Shown: positions 26,919 to 36,120, counted from the first letter of the stretch. The stretch: DNA of 64,000 nt from Rhizobium hidalgonense (GCF_002914525.1 NZ_LODW01000070.1:1-64000), one strand, 5' to 3'. Notes: generated by a model from the sequence alone, not told the origin. Program-made: numbers and translations.

Positions 26919-27869
26919 ATGGCAAAAAGATCCGAGACCGCGGCACGCCTCGACGATGCGGCACGTGCCGGCTGGCTCTATTACGTCGCCGGGCGCACGC
27001 AGGATGAAATCGCCGCCGCGATGGGTATCTCGCGGCAATCGGCGCAACGGCTGGTATCGCTGGCGGTTGCCGAGCGTCTGATCAAGGTGCGGCTCGATCA
27101 TCCGATCGCCGCCTGCCTTGAGCTCGCCAATCAGCTGCGGCGGAAATTCGGGCTGAAACATGTCGAGGTGGTGCCGAGCGATTCCGGATCGTCGGCGACC
27201 GTCGGTATTGCCGAGGCGGCCGCGGCGGAGATTGAGCGGTGGCTGAAACGGGCCGAGCCGATCGTGCTTGCCGTCGGCACCGGCCGTACGCTGAAGGCGG
27301 CCGTCGACCAGCTTCCGGCGATCGAATGTCCCAATCACCGCATCGTTTCACTGACCGGCAATATCGCCCCGGACGGATCGGCCGCCTATTACAACGTCAT
27401 CTTCAGCATGGCCGATGCGGTCAAGGCGCGGCACTATCCGATGCCGCTGCCGGTGCTTGTCACCTCGGCGGAAGAGCGGGAGCTGCTGCATGGCCAGCAG
27501 CTGGTGCGCTCGACGCTCGATATGAGCGCGCAGGCCGACGTCACTTTCGTCGGCATCGGCGAGCTCGGCATCGACGGGCCGCTCTGCGTCGACGGTTTCC
27601 TCGAGAAGGACGAGATGATGGAGCTGATGCGCGGCGGCGCCGTCGGCGAGATCTGCGGCTGGATTTTCGACGTCGACGGCAGATTGCTCGACAACCCGAT
27701 CAACGAGCGCGTCGCCTCGGCGCCGATCCCATCGCGCGACGCGTCGATGGTCATCGGGCTGGCTAAGGGCAAGCGCAAGTTCAAGGCGATCCGGGCCGCC
27801 GTTGTCGGCCGGCAAATCAATGCGTTGATTACCGACGAAGAGACAGCTGAGTTTTTGCTCAGGAATTGA
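26919..27869 (+). CDS. smoC: SorC/DeoR family sugar-binding regulator of the polyol locus
   Basis: A 316-residue regulator with an N-terminal helix-turn-helix (RTQDEIAAAMGISRQSAQRL) and a C-terminal SorC-type sugar-phosphate-binding domain (VLAVGTGRTLKAAVDQL, VTFVGIGELG, LITDEETAEFLL). It lies directly upstream of and in line with smoEFGK-mtlK. Repeated TGCTCA half-sites at its 3' end and over the smoE promoter are likely its operators. The symbol is given by analogy with the smo loci of other alphaproteobacteria and is less certain than the family. Confidence 0.85.
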   Translation: MAKRSETAARLDDAARAGWLYYVAGRTQDEIAAAMGISRQSAQRLVSLAVAERLIKVRLDHPIAACLELANQLRRKFGLKHVEVVPSDSGSSATVGIAEAAAAEIERWLKRAEPIVLAVGTGRTLKAAVDQLPAIECPNHRIVSLTGNIAPDGSAAYYNVIFSMADAVKARHYPMPLPVLVTSAEERELLHGQQLVRSTLDMSAQADVTFVGIGELGIDGPLCVDGFLEKDEMMELMRGGAVGEICGWIFDVDGRLLDNPINERVASAPIPSRDASMVIGLAKGKRKFKAIRAAVVGRQINALITDEETAEFLLRN

Positions 27870-27876
27870 GCAAAAA
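27852..27876. promoter_or_regulatory. Palindrome over the end of smoC (operator or weak terminator)
   Basis: TTTTTGCTCA and TGAGCAAAAA form a perfect 10-base inverted repeat with five bases between; the second arm starts with the regulator's own TGA. The arms share the TGCTCA motif found at the smoE promoter, which favours an operator, though as RNA it could also be a weak hairpin. Confidence 0.5.
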
Positions 27877-27936
27877 ATTCTTGCTTTGAATCAATTGGTT
27901 ATCTGCTTCCTTCGGCACCGCAGCAACGATTGCCGA

Positions 27937-27971
27937 TTGACATTCTTCATTGTTTGTTGAGTAATTGCTCA
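27937..27971 (+). promoter_or_regulatory. smoE promoter with overlapping operator
   Basis: TTGACA (27937-27942) and AGTAAT (27960-27965) are separated by 17 bases, a good sigma-70 arrangement. The near-perfect palindrome TGAGTAATTGCTCA (27958-27971) covers the -10 element, and a further TGCTCA lies at 27985-27990. A regulator bound here would block transcription. Confidence 0.7.
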
Positions 27972-28013
27972 CGAGCGAAGCGAATGCTCACACCCATCTT
28001 CTGGGAGGAAGAT

Positions 28014-29324
28014 ATGACATTGAGAACTTTTCTGCTGGGCGCCTGCTCAGCGCTGGCGTTTGCCGGCATGGCTTCGGCCGAGACGCTGACAATCGCAACC
28101 GTGAACAACGGCGACATGATCCGGATGCAGAAGCTGACGGATGATTTCAAGGCGAAGAATCCCGGCATCGACCTTGAATGGGTAACTCTCGAAGAAAACG
28201 TGCTGCGCCAGAAGGTTACGACCGACATCGCGACCAAGGGCGGCCAATACGACGTTCTGACGATCGGCACTTACGAAGTTCCGATCTGGTCAAAGCAGGG
28301 CTGGCTGCTGCCCCTCGACAATCTCGGCGCCAACTACGATGCCGACGACCTGCTGCCGGCAATCCGTAGCGGCTTGACCACGGACGGGAAGCTCTATGCG
28401 GCGCCGTTCTACGGTGAAAGCTCGATGGTCATGTACCGCAAGGACCTGTTCGACGCCGCTGGCCTGAAGATGCCCGACGCCCCGACCTGGGACTTCGTTG
28501 CGGATGCTGCCCGCAAGATCACCAACAAGGACAAGGAAATCTACGGCATCTGCCTGCGTGGCAAGGCCGGTTGGGGCGAGAACATGGCCTTCCTGACGGC
28601 CATGTCCAATTCATTCGGCGCCCGCTGGTTCGATGAAAAGTGGAAGCCGCAGTTCGATCAGCCCGAGTGGAAGGACACGCTCGACTTCTACGTCAAGCTG
28701 ATGAAGGATGCCGGCCCTCCGGGCGCCTCGTCCAACGGCTTCAACGAAAACCTGGCGCTCTTCCAGACCGGCAAGTGCGGCATGTGGATCGACGCAACGG
28801 TTGCCGCCTCCTTCGTCTCCGACCCGAAGCAGTCGCAGGTCGCCGACAAGGTCGGCTTCGCGCTCGCCCCGGACAAGGGCCTCGGCAAGCGCGGCAACTG
28901 GCTCTGGGCCTGGAACCTCGCCATTCCGGCAGGCTCGCAGAAGGTCGAAGCCGCCGAGAAGTTCGTCGCCTGGGCCACGAGCAAGGACTACACCAACCTC
29001 GTCGCTGAAAAGGAAGGCTGGCTGAACGCACCTCCCGGCACCCGCACGTCGCTCTATGCGAACGCGGACTACCAGAAGGCTGCCCCCTTCGCCAAGATGA
29101 CGCTCGACTCGATCAACTCGGCCGATCCGACCAAGCCGACCGTCAAGCCGGTCCCCTATGTCGGCGTCCAGTTCGTGGCGATCCCGGAATTCCAGGGCAT
29201 CGGCACGGCGGTGGGGCAGCAGTTCTCGGCAGCCCTTGCCGGCCAGATTTCGGTCGACCAGGCCCTGAAGAGCGCCCAGCAGCTGGCGACGCGTGAAATG
29301 ACCAAAGCCGGCTATATTAAGTAA
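28014..29324 (+). CDS. smoE: Polyol (sorbitol/mannitol) ABC transporter substrate-binding protein
   Basis: A 436-residue periplasmic binding protein of the extracellular type 1 sugar family. The signal peptide ends near GMASA/ETLTIATVNN (about residue 22). Middle segments YGESSMVMYRKDLFDAAGL and GKCGMWIDATVAASFV are typical of polyol binders. The ATG at 28014 has GGGAGGA upstream. It is the first gene of the smoEFGK-mtlK operon, and two hairpins follow it. Sorbitol, mannitol and arabitol are all possible ligands. Confidence 0.87.
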   Translation: MTLRTFLLGACSALAFAGMASAETLTIATVNNGDMIRMQKLTDDFKAKNPGIDLEWVTLEENVLRQKVTTDIATKGGQYDVLTIGTYEVPIWSKQGWLLPLDNLGANYDADDLLPAIRSGLTTDGKLYAAPFYGESSMVMYRKDLFDAAGLKMPDAPTWDFVADAARKITNKDKEIYGICLRGKAGWGENMAFLTAMSNSFGARWFDEKWKPQFDQPEWKDTLDFYVKLMKDAGPPGASSNGFNENLALFQTGKCGMWIDATVAASFVSDPKQSQVADKVGFALAPDKGLGKRGNWLWAWNLAIPAGSQKVEAAEKFVAWATSKDYTNLVAEKEGWLNAPPGTRTSLYANADYQKAAPFAKMTLDSINSADPTKPTVKPVPYVGVQFVAIPEFQGIGTAVGQQFSAALAGQISVDQALKSAQQLATREMTKAGYIK

Positions 29325-29339
29325 TAACCTCCTGAGCCA

Positions 29340-29401
29340 AGAGGCGGATCCTTGACAATCCGCCCCTCTGGGCCGCCGATGCCCGAACTGCATCGGCGGC
29401 C
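29340..29401 (+). repeat. Two tandem hairpins between smoE and smoF
   Basis: The first stem pairs AGAGGCGGAT with ATCCGCC(CC)TCT. The second pairs GGCCGCCGATGC (29371-29382) with GCATCGGCGGCC (29390-29401), perfect over 12 pairs, followed by GCTTTTC. In the 137-base gap they probably act as a partial terminator and message stabiliser that keeps smoE expression above that of the permeases. Confidence 0.7.
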
Positions 29402-29461
29402 GCTTTTCAGACAAAGCTTTCCTGCGGCCGCTCCCCGCTTCAGATCAGATCGGTGATTGCC

Positions 29462-30334
29462 ATGGCAACCTTGCATACCCGCTCCGCAGCGCGCCTGATG
29501 ATTGCGCCCTCCGTGCTGCTCCTCTTTGCATGGATGATCGTCCCACTCGCGATGACGATCTATTTCTCGACGCTGAATTACAATCTGCTTAATCCCGGCA
29601 TGGAAAGCTTCGTCGGCTTTCTGAATTACGAATATTTCCTGTCCGATCCGGCCTTCTTCGCGGCGCTGATCAATACGCTGCTGCTCGTTGCCGGCGTGCT
29701 CCTGATCACCGTCATCGGTGGTATCGCCTTTGCGTTGCTGCTCGACCAGCCGATGTATGGCCAAGGCATCGTGCGCATCCTGGTGATCGCGCCGTTCTTC
29801 GTCATGCCGACCGTGGCAGCGCTGGTGTGGAAGAACATGTTCATGAATCCGGTCAACGGCCTCTTTGCGCATATTGCCAAGGCGCTCGGCCTGCAGCCGA
29901 TCGACTGGCTGGCGAATGCGCCGCTGTTCTCCGTCATTCTCATCGTCGCTTGGCAGTGGCTGCCCTTTGCCACCCTTATCCTGCTGACCGCGCTGCAGTC
30001 TCTCGATGAGGAGCAGAAGGAGGCGGCCGAAATGGACGGCGCCGGGCCGATCTCGAAATTCATCTACATCATCCTGCCGCACATGGCGCGCGCCATCACG
30101 GTGGTGATCCTGATCCAGACGATCTTCCTGCTTTCGGTCTTTGCCGAAATCCTCGTCACCACCAATGGCGGGCCGGGCACCGACAGCACCAACCTCACCT
30201 ATCTCGTCTATGCCCAGGCACTGCTGCAGTTCGATATCGGCGGCGCTTCGGCGGGCGGCATCGTGGCGGTCGTGCTTGCCAACATCGTCGCGATCTTCCT
30301 CGTCCGCCTCGTCGGCAAGAATCTGGAGGCTTGA
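29462..30334 (+). CDS. smoF: Polyol ABC transporter permease
   Basis: A 290-residue MalF-type inner-membrane permease with about six transmembrane segments. The EAA loop that contacts the ATPase reads EQKEAAEMDGAGPISKF. The start was set at the ATG 29462 (MATLHTRSAARLM) as in related proteins; an in-frame GTG nine bases earlier is possible, and neither has a strong ribosome site. Its stop is one base before the smoG ATG. Confidence 0.88.
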   Translation: MATLHTRSAARLMIAPSVLLLFAWMIVPLAMTIYFSTLNYNLLNPGMESFVGFLNYEYFLSDPAFFAALINTLLLVAGVLLITVIGGIAFALLLDQPMYGQGIVRILVIAPFFVMPTVAALVWKNMFMNPVNGLFAHIAKALGLQPIDWLANAPLFSVILIVAWQWLPFATLILLTALQSLDEEQKEAAEMDGAGPISKFIYIILPHMARAITVVILIQTIFLLSVFAEILVTTNGGPGTDSTNLTYLVYAQALLQFDIGGASAGGIVAVVLANIVAIFLVRLVGKNLEA

Positions 30335-30335
30335 G

Positions 30336-31166
30336 ATGGCCAGAAAAGTCACAACCCGGCGCAAGGTCATCGTCACCGCGATCGCTTGGGCGCTCGGCAT
30401 CCTGATCTTCTTCCCGATCCTTTGGACCTTCCTGACGAGCTTCAAGTCGGAAGCCGACGCCATCGCCTCGCCGCCGCAGTTTCTGTTCTTCCACTGGACG
30501 ACGGAGAACTACGCGGAAGTGCAGAGCCGGTCGAACTATCTCAGCCACTTCATGAACTCGGTGATCATTTCCTTCGGCTCGACGCTGATCGGCCTGATCA
30601 TCGCCATTCCGGCCGCCTGGGCGATGGCGTTTTCGCCGACCAAGCGGACCAAGGACGTGCTGATGTGGATGCTGTCGACCAAGATGATGCCGCCTGTGGG
30701 CGCGCTGATCCCGATCTATCTGCTGTTCCGCAATTCGGGCCTGCTCGACACGCGCACCGGCCTGGTGGTCGTGCTGACGTTGATCAACCTGCCGATCATC
30801 ATCTGGATGCTCTATACCTATTTCAAGGAAATTCCCGGCGAAATCCTCGAAGCAGCCCGCATGGACGGGGCGTCGCTGATGAAGGAGATCGTCTACGTGC
30901 TGACGCCGATGGCGGTGCCGGGCATTGCGTCGACGCTGCTTCTGAACATCATCCTTGCCTGGAACGAGGCATTCTGGACGCTCAATCTCACCGCCTCCAA
31001 GGCAGCGCCGCTGACGGCCTTCATCGCATCCTATTCCAGCCCGGAGGGCCTGTTCTATGCCAAGCTCTCGGCGGCATCGACCATGGCCATCGCGCCGATC
31101 CTGATCCTCGGCTGGTTCAGCCAAAAACAACTCGTCCGCGGCCTGACCTTCGGCGCTGTGAAATAA
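30336..31166 (+). CDS. smoG: Polyol ABC transporter permease
   Basis: A 276-residue MalG-type permease, partner of SmoF. It begins with a basic stretch and first helix (VIVTAIAWALGILIFFPI), has about six helices, and carries the EAA loop EILEAARMDGASLMKEI. It starts directly after smoF and is followed 17 bases later by smoK. The open frame running further left overlaps smoF and is not used. Confidence 0.88.
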   Translation: MARKVTTRRKVIVTAIAWALGILIFFPILWTFLTSFKSEADAIASPPQFLFFHWTTENYAEVQSRSNYLSHFMNSVIISFGSTLIGLIIAIPAAWAMAFSPTKRTKDVLMWMLSTKMMPPVGALIPIYLLFRNSGLLDTRTGLVVVLTLINLPIIIWMLYTYFKEIPGEILEAARMDGASLMKEIVYVLTPMAVPGIASTLLLNIILAWNEAFWTLNLTASKAAPLTAFIASYSSPEGLFYAKLSAASTMAIAPILILGWFSQKQLVRGLTFGAVK

Positions 31167-31183
31167 GATAAAGGGAGACAAAC

Positions 31184-32182
31184 ATGGGCAGCATTACCCT
31201 TCAGAAGGTTTCCAAGGTCTTCGGCGAAGCCAAGGTCATCCCTTCGATCGATCTCGACATCCAGGACGGTGAGTTCGTCGTCTTCGTCGGCCCATCAGGC
31301 TGCGGCAAGTCCACCCTGCTGCGATTGATCGCCGGCCTCGAGGACGTCTCCGGCGGCAAGATCGTCATCGACGGCCGCGACGCCACGGAAAAGGCGCCGT
31401 CGGAGCGCGGCCTTGCCATGGTGTTCCAGTCCTATGCGCTCTATCCGCATATGAGCGTGCGCAACAACATCGCCTTCCCGCTGAAGATGGCGAACATGGA
31501 CAAGGCGGAGATCGACCGCAAGGTGACGGATGCGGCCCGGGTGCTCAATCTCACCGACTACCTGGAGCGCAAGCCGCGCCAGCTTTCCGGCGGCCAGCGC
31601 CAGCGCGTCGCAATCGGCCGCGCCATCGTGCGCCAGCCTTCGGCCTTTCTGTTCGACGAGCCGTTGTCGAACCTCGATGCGGCGCTGCGCGTCAACATGC
31701 GCCTCGAAATCAGCGAGTTGCACCAGCAGCTGAAGACGACGATGGTCTACGTCACCCACGACCAGGTCGAGGCAATGACCATGGCCGATAAGATCGTCGT
31801 CTTGAACAGGGGCAATATCGAACAGGTCGGCTCGCCGCTCGAGCTTTACAGCCGCCCACGCAATCTGTTCGTCGCCGGCTTCATCGGTTCGCCGAAGATG
31901 AATTTCATCAAAGGCCAGAATGCGGCTCAGCTCGGCGCGCATACGATCGGCATCCGTCCCGAACATATGCTGCTGTCGATGGAGAGTGGCGACTGGAAGG
32001 GCAGGGTGGTGGTCGCCGAACATCTCGGCTCCGACACCTTTCTGCATATCGATGCCGGGGAGATCGGCATGGTGACGGCGCGCGGCAGCGGCGATTTTGC
32101 CGCCAAGGCGGGCGATACGGTCTATCTGACGCCGGACCGTTCGCGTATTCACAAATTCAACGAGGGCGGCCTTGCCATCTGA
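31184..32182 (+). CDS. smoK: Polyol ABC transporter ATP-binding protein
   Basis: A 332-residue MalK/UgpC-type ATPase. It has Walker A GPSGCGKST near residue 36, the Q-loop, the signature LSGGQRQR, Walker B FLFDEPLSNLD and the H-loop YVTHDQ. The C-terminal TOBE regulatory domain includes GIRPEHML and VAEHLGSDTF, the same block seen in the truncated ATPase at the left edge. It drives the SmoEFG importer. Confidence 0.9.
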   Translation: MGSITLQKVSKVFGEAKVIPSIDLDIQDGEFVVFVGPSGCGKSTLLRLIAGLEDVSGGKIVIDGRDATEKAPSERGLAMVFQSYALYPHMSVRNNIAFPLKMANMDKAEIDRKVTDAARVLNLTDYLERKPRQLSGGQRQRVAIGRAIVRQPSAFLFDEPLSNLDAALRVNMRLEISELHQQLKTTMVYVTHDQVEAMTMADKIVVLNRGNIEQVGSPLELYSRPRNLFVAGFIGSPKMNFIKGQNAAQLGAHTIGIRPEHMLLSMESGDWKGRVVVAEHLGSDTFLHIDAGEIGMVTARGSGDFAAKAGDTVYLTPDRSRIHKFNEGGLAI

Positions 32183-32213
32183 GGCAGGCCGCCGGTTGGG
32201 GGCAGGCATACGA

Positions 32214-32233
32214 GCCGGGCGATGGCGCCCGGC
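32214..32233 (+). repeat. Hairpin between smoK and mtlK
   Basis: GCCGGGCG and CGCCCGGC pair over an ATGG loop in the 83-base gap; no T-run follows, so read-through into mtlK is expected. Confidence 0.5.
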
Positions 32234-32265
32234 CGTTTCGGCAAGACCTTCAAGGGGACTGAAAC

Positions 32266-33747
32266 ATGACGTGCAAACTATCGCTGGCAACGCTTTCCGA
32301 CGCGGCGCGCACTGCCGCCATCCCTGGATATGATCGGGCGTCGTTGAAAGCCGGCATCGTGCACTTCGGCGTCGGCAATTTTCACCGCGCCCACCAGGCG
32401 ATCTATCTCGATGATCTTTTCAACGCGGGCACGGATCATGACTGGGCGATCGTCGGCGCCGGGGTGCTGCCGTCGGATGCCGCCATGCGCGAGAAGCTCG
32501 CGGCACAGGATTTCCTGACGACGGTGGTCGAGCAGGACAACAACAGGACGGCAGCGCGCGTCACCGCGCCGATGATCGACATCCTGCCGGTCGGCGATCC
32601 CGCCGCGATCATCGCCAGGCTCGCCGATCCCGAAATCCGCATCGTCTCGATGACGATTACCGAGGGCGGCTATTTCATCGATGCATCAGGCACGTTCAAC
32701 CCGGCCCATCCGGCGATTGCTGCCGACGCGCAGAATCCCGACGCGCCGAAGACGGTGTTCGGTCTGATCGTCGCCGGGCTGAAGGCGCGCAAGGCCAGGG
32801 GTATCGGTCCTTTCACCGTCATGTCCTGCGACAACATTCCCCATAACGGCATCGTCACCGCCAATGCCGTGGTCGGCACGGCCGCACTGTCGGATCCCGG
32901 CTTTGCCGCGTGGATCCGGGCGAATGTCGCCTTCCCGAATGCGATGGTCGACCGCATTACGCCGGCAACCGGCCAGCGGGAGATCGATTTCCTCAGGGAC
33001 AATTTTGAGATCGAGGACAATTGGCCTGTTTATTGCGAGGAATTCAAGCAGTGGGTGCTCGAGGACAAGTTCACCGCCGGACGGCCGGCGCTGGAAAAGG
33101 TCGGCGTGACCTTCGTGCCTGATGTCACGCCTTACGAGCATATGAAGATCCGCATCCTCAACGGCGGGCATGCGGCGATCGCCTATCCGGCGGCGCTGAT
33201 GGACATTCATTTCGTCCATGATTCCATGGAAGATCCGCTGATCCGCGCCTTCCTCGCCAAGCTCGAGAAAGACGAGATCATCCCGATCGTGCCGCCGGTA
33301 CCGAATACGTCGCTGATGGATTATTTCGCGCTGATCGAACATCGCCTGCTCAACCCGAAGATTGCCGATACCATTCCGCGGCTGGCGCAGGACGGATCGA
33401 ACCGTCAGCCGAAATTCATCCTGCCGTCGACACTCGACAATCTCCGCCAGGGCCGGGATGTCGTCGGCCTGTCGCTGGTCTCGGCGCTCTGGTGCCGCTA
33501 TTTCGCCGGCAAAACCGACAGCGGCCAGGATATCGTCTTCAACGACGCCAGCGCCGAGCGCCTGCATGCGGCGGCACTGAAGGCCAAGGACGATCCGTCG
33601 GCCTTCCTCGCCTTCGACGATATTTTCGGCGAGGTGGCGAAATCCGAACTTTTCCGCAAGCGTTTCGCCCATGCTCTCAAAACTCTGTGGGATAAAGGCA
33701 CGCGGGAGACGCTGCAGCTCTATCTCGACGGCAAGCTCGCAGTGTAG
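32266..33747 (+). CDS. mtlK: Mannitol 2-dehydrogenase (polyol-specific long-chain dehydrogenase)
   Basis: A 493-residue long-chain dehydrogenase that oxidises mannitol to fructose, and often arabitol and sorbitol, with NAD. The nucleotide site is GVGNFHRAH near residue 35, and the catalytic Lys294, Asn299 and His302 are visible in HMKIRILNGGH, one position off the numbering of the well-studied Pseudomonas enzyme. It is the fifth gene of the smo operon. No separate sorbitol dehydrogenase (SmoS) gene is present, unlike in the Rhodobacter smo locus. Confidence 0.92.
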   Translation: MTCKLSLATLSDAARTAAIPGYDRASLKAGIVHFGVGNFHRAHQAIYLDDLFNAGTDHDWAIVGAGVLPSDAAMREKLAAQDFLTTVVEQDNNRTAARVTAPMIDILPVGDPAAIIARLADPEIRIVSMTITEGGYFIDASGTFNPAHPAIAADAQNPDAPKTVFGLIVAGLKARKARGIGPFTVMSCDNIPHNGIVTANAVVGTAALSDPGFAAWIRANVAFPNAMVDRITPATGQREIDFLRDNFEIEDNWPVYCEEFKQWVLEDKFTAGRPALEKVGVTFVPDVTPYEHMKIRILNGGHAAIAYPAALMDIHFVHDSMEDPLIRAFLAKLEKDEIIPIVPPVPNTSLMDYFALIEHRLLNPKIADTIPRLAQDGSNRQPKFILPSTLDNLRQGRDVVGLSLVSALWCRYFAGKTDSGQDIVFNDASAERLHAAALKAKDDPSAFLAFDDIFGEVAKSELFRKRFAHALKTLWDKGTRETLQLYLDGKLAV

Positions 33748-33753
33748 GCAATC

Positions 33754-33781
33754 CGGATGGTGGCATCGTTGCCGCCATCCG
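33754..33781 (+). repeat. Hairpin between mtlK and the HAD gene
   Basis: Twelve pairs (one G-T) join CGGATGGTGGCA and TGCCGCCATCCG over a TCGT loop, with no T-run. It lies seven bases after the mtlK stop and may stabilise the mtlK message. Confidence 0.55.
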
Positions 33782-33843
33782 TCCGGCCTTGCGTGGAAGC
33801 GGGACGGTCGTGCGTCCGAAATTGAACTCAGATTGGGTCCTCC

Positions 33844-34533
33844 ATGGCTGATGCTGAACCACGGCTGATCATCTTCGATTGCGACGGCGTGCTCGTCGAC
33901 AGCGAGCCGATCTCGATCAGCGTGCTGGTCGAGGCGATGAACGATCTCGGCGTTTCGATCACCGAGGACCAGGCCTATGAGCGCTTTCTCGGTCGCAGCC
34001 TGTCGACGCTCATCGATACGCTGGAAACCGTATTCAACGTCCATGCCGATGAGGAATTCCTCGAGCGCATCCGTACCGATCTCTATGCCCGTTTTCGCAC
34101 CGAACTGAAGCCGATCGACGGTATCGCCTCGACGATCGACCGGCTCGGCATTCCCTGCTGCGTTGCCTCTTCCAGCCAGTTGGAGCGAATCAGGCTGTCG
34201 CTGTCTGTTACCGGACTTCTCGATAAACTGCCCGACATCTTCAGCGCGACGATGGTCAAGCGCGGCAAACCGGCGCCCGATCTTTTCCTGCATGCGTCGC
34301 GTGCAATGCAGGTGGAGCCTGCTCATTGCATTGTCGTCGAGGACAGTCCGGCCGGCATTGCCGCCGCCAAGGCGGCAGGTATGACGGTCTTCGCCTTCAC
34401 CGGCGGATCGCATGCCAACTTCGCCGGCTATCGCGCCGAACTCGACCGGCTTTCGCCTGATGTGGTGTTTGACGCCATGCCTGAATTGATACACCTTGTC
34501 CGCAACCATAAGCTGGATGGGACCAAGATTTGA
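33844..34533 (+). CDS. HAD superfamily hydrolase (sugar-phosphatase-like)
   Basis: A 229-residue haloacid-dehalogenase-type phosphatase or phosphomutase. The nucleophile motif is FDCDGVLVDSEP, motif II lies in CVASSSQ, the Lys in KRGKPAPD and motif IV in VVEDSPAG. The cap is the helical type after motif I, as in beta-phosphoglucomutase and sugar-phosphatases. Its TGA overlaps the start of the FGGY kinase gene, so the two are translated together; the pair probably acts on a ketose or its phosphate from the polyol route. Confidence 0.85.
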   Translation: MADAEPRLIIFDCDGVLVDSEPISISVLVEAMNDLGVSITEDQAYERFLGRSLSTLIDTLETVFNVHADEEFLERIRTDLYARFRTELKPIDGIASTIDRLGIPCCVASSSQLERIRLSLSVTGLLDKLPDIFSATMVKRGKPAPDLFLHASRAMQVEPAHCIVVEDSPAGIAAAKAAGMTVFAFTGGSHANFAGYRAELDRLSPDVVFDAMPELIHLVRNHKLDGTKI

Positions 34534-36116
34534 TGCGTGATCATGTGGTTGCGGTGGATGTCGGCACCGGCAGCGCGCGCGCCGGCGTCTTCGATATCAG
34601 CGGCCGTCTGCTTGCCAAGGCCGAACACCCGATCGTGATGAACCGACCGCGCGAAAACCACGCCGAGCACGATTCCGAAGACATCTGGTCGGCTGCCTGC
34701 ATGGCAGTGCGCAGGGCGATGGAGCAATCAGGGATTGCCGCCGCCTCGGTCGGGGCGATCGGCTTCGACGCCACCTGTTCGCTTGTCGTGCGCGATGTCG
34801 AGGGCCGGCAGCTCAGCGTTTCAACCGGCGGCGAGAGGCGGTTCGACACGATCGTCTGGCTCGATCACCGGGCGCTGAAGGAAGCCGATTTCTGCACGGC
34901 GACGGAGCACCCCGTGCTCGAACATTCCGGGCATGTCATGTCGCCCGAAATGGAGATGCCGAAGCTGATGTGGCTGAAGAAGAAGCTGCCCTCGACATGG
35001 GAAAAGGCCGGTTACTTCTTCGATCTCGCCGATTTCATGACGTGGAAATCGACCGGATCGCCTGCCCGATCGCGCTGCACGCTGACGGCGAAATGGCACT
35101 ATCTCGCCCATCTCGAAAAGGGCTGGCAGCAGGATTTCCTGGAGCGGATCGGTCTCGAGGACCTTCAGGCGCGCGGCCAGCTGCCGGATGAGACCGTGCC
35201 GGTCGGAGGCAGCGTCGGTCGGCTGACGCCGGAGGCGGCGGCGGCGCTGGGGCTGACAACGGACTGCCATGTCTCGGCCGGGATGATCGACGCCTATGCC
35301 GGCGCGCTCGGCGCACTCGGCGGTTATGCCGCCGATCCTGCAAAGCGCGAGCACCAGCTGGCGCTGATCGCCGGCACGTCAAGCTGTATTGTTACCTTCT
35401 CCAGGCAACGGCAGCCGAGCCATGGCATGTGGGGCCCCTATTATGAGGCGGTCTTTCCCCAATCCTGGCTGGTGGAGGCGGGGCAATCGGCGACCGGCGC
35501 GCTGCTCGACCACATCGTGCGCATGCATGCCGCCGGCGGCGAGCCGACGGCAGCACTGCATCAAAGGATCGTCGCTCGCATTGCCGAGTTGCGGGCCGAG
35601 GAGGGCGAGGGCTTCGGGGCGCGCATTTTCGTGCTGCCGGATTTCCATGGCAATCGCTCGCCGCTCGCCGATCCACACGCCGTCGGCGTCGTCAGCGGTC
35701 TGAGCCTCGATACGTCCTTCGATGGCCTCTGCGCGCTTTACTGGCGCACCTCCGTGGCGATTGCGCTCGGCATCCGCCATATCCTGGAAATGATGAAGGA
35801 ATACGGCTACGTGCCCGATACGCTGCATATTGCCGGCGGGCATGTAAAGAACCCGGTGCTGATGGAGCTCTACAGCGATGCCACCGGCTGCAAGGTCGTG
35901 GTGCCGAAGATGAACGAGGCGGTGCTGCTCGGCACGGCGATCGCCGCATCCGTCGCCTGCGGCTTGCACGGGGACCTGGCGGCGGCCGGCGAGGCGATGT
36001 ATCCTGGCGGCGATGAACGGCTTCCCGACAAGGCAAAACAGACGCTCTATGACCGCGACTACCGCCGTCTTCTCGCCATGCACCGGCACCGCGCCGAGTT
36101 GGAAACAATGCCGTGA
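34533..36116 (+). CDS. FGGY family pentulose kinase (D-ribulokinase-like)
   Basis: A 527-residue carbohydrate kinase of the FGGY family. The N-terminal phosphate motif is VDVGTGSARAGVFD, the substrate Asp region is in GMIDAYAGALGALGG, and the C-terminal ATP site includes IAGGHVKNPVLMELYSDATG. Its length and motifs fit the pentulose kinase subgroup rather than xylulokinase (compare xylB at the right edge). The ATG overlaps the HAD stop. It would phosphorylate a ketose such as ribulose made from a pentitol by MtlK, which suggests the operon also handles ribitol or arabitol; this is inference. Confidence 0.85.
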   Translation: MRDHVVAVDVGTGSARAGVFDISGRLLAKAEHPIVMNRPRENHAEHDSEDIWSAACMAVRRAMEQSGIAAASVGAIGFDATCSLVVRDVEGRQLSVSTGGERRFDTIVWLDHRALKEADFCTATEHPVLEHSGHVMSPEMEMPKLMWLKKKLPSTWEKAGYFFDLADFMTWKSTGSPARSRCTLTAKWHYLAHLEKGWQQDFLERIGLEDLQARGQLPDETVPVGGSVGRLTPEAAAALGLTTDCHVSAGMIDAYAGALGALGGYAADPAKREHQLALIAGTSSCIVTFSRQRQPSHGMWGPYYEAVFPQSWLVEAGQSATGALLDHIVRMHAAGGEPTAALHQRIVARIAELRAEEGEGFGARIFVLPDFHGNRSPLADPHAVGVVSGLSLDTSFDGLCALYWRTSVAIALGIRHILEMMKEYGYVPDTLHIAGGHVKNPVLMELYSDATGCKVVVPKMNEAVLLGTAIAASVACGLHGDLAAAGEAMYPGGDERLPDKAKQTLYDRDYRRLLAMHRHRAELETMP

Positions 36117-36120
36117 CGGC

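Noticed and set aside
32686..34509. 607-codon minus-strand open frame across mtlK and the HAD gene
   Set aside because: It spans two well-supported genes on the plus strand and has the same His/Arg/Asp-rich composition as other shadows.
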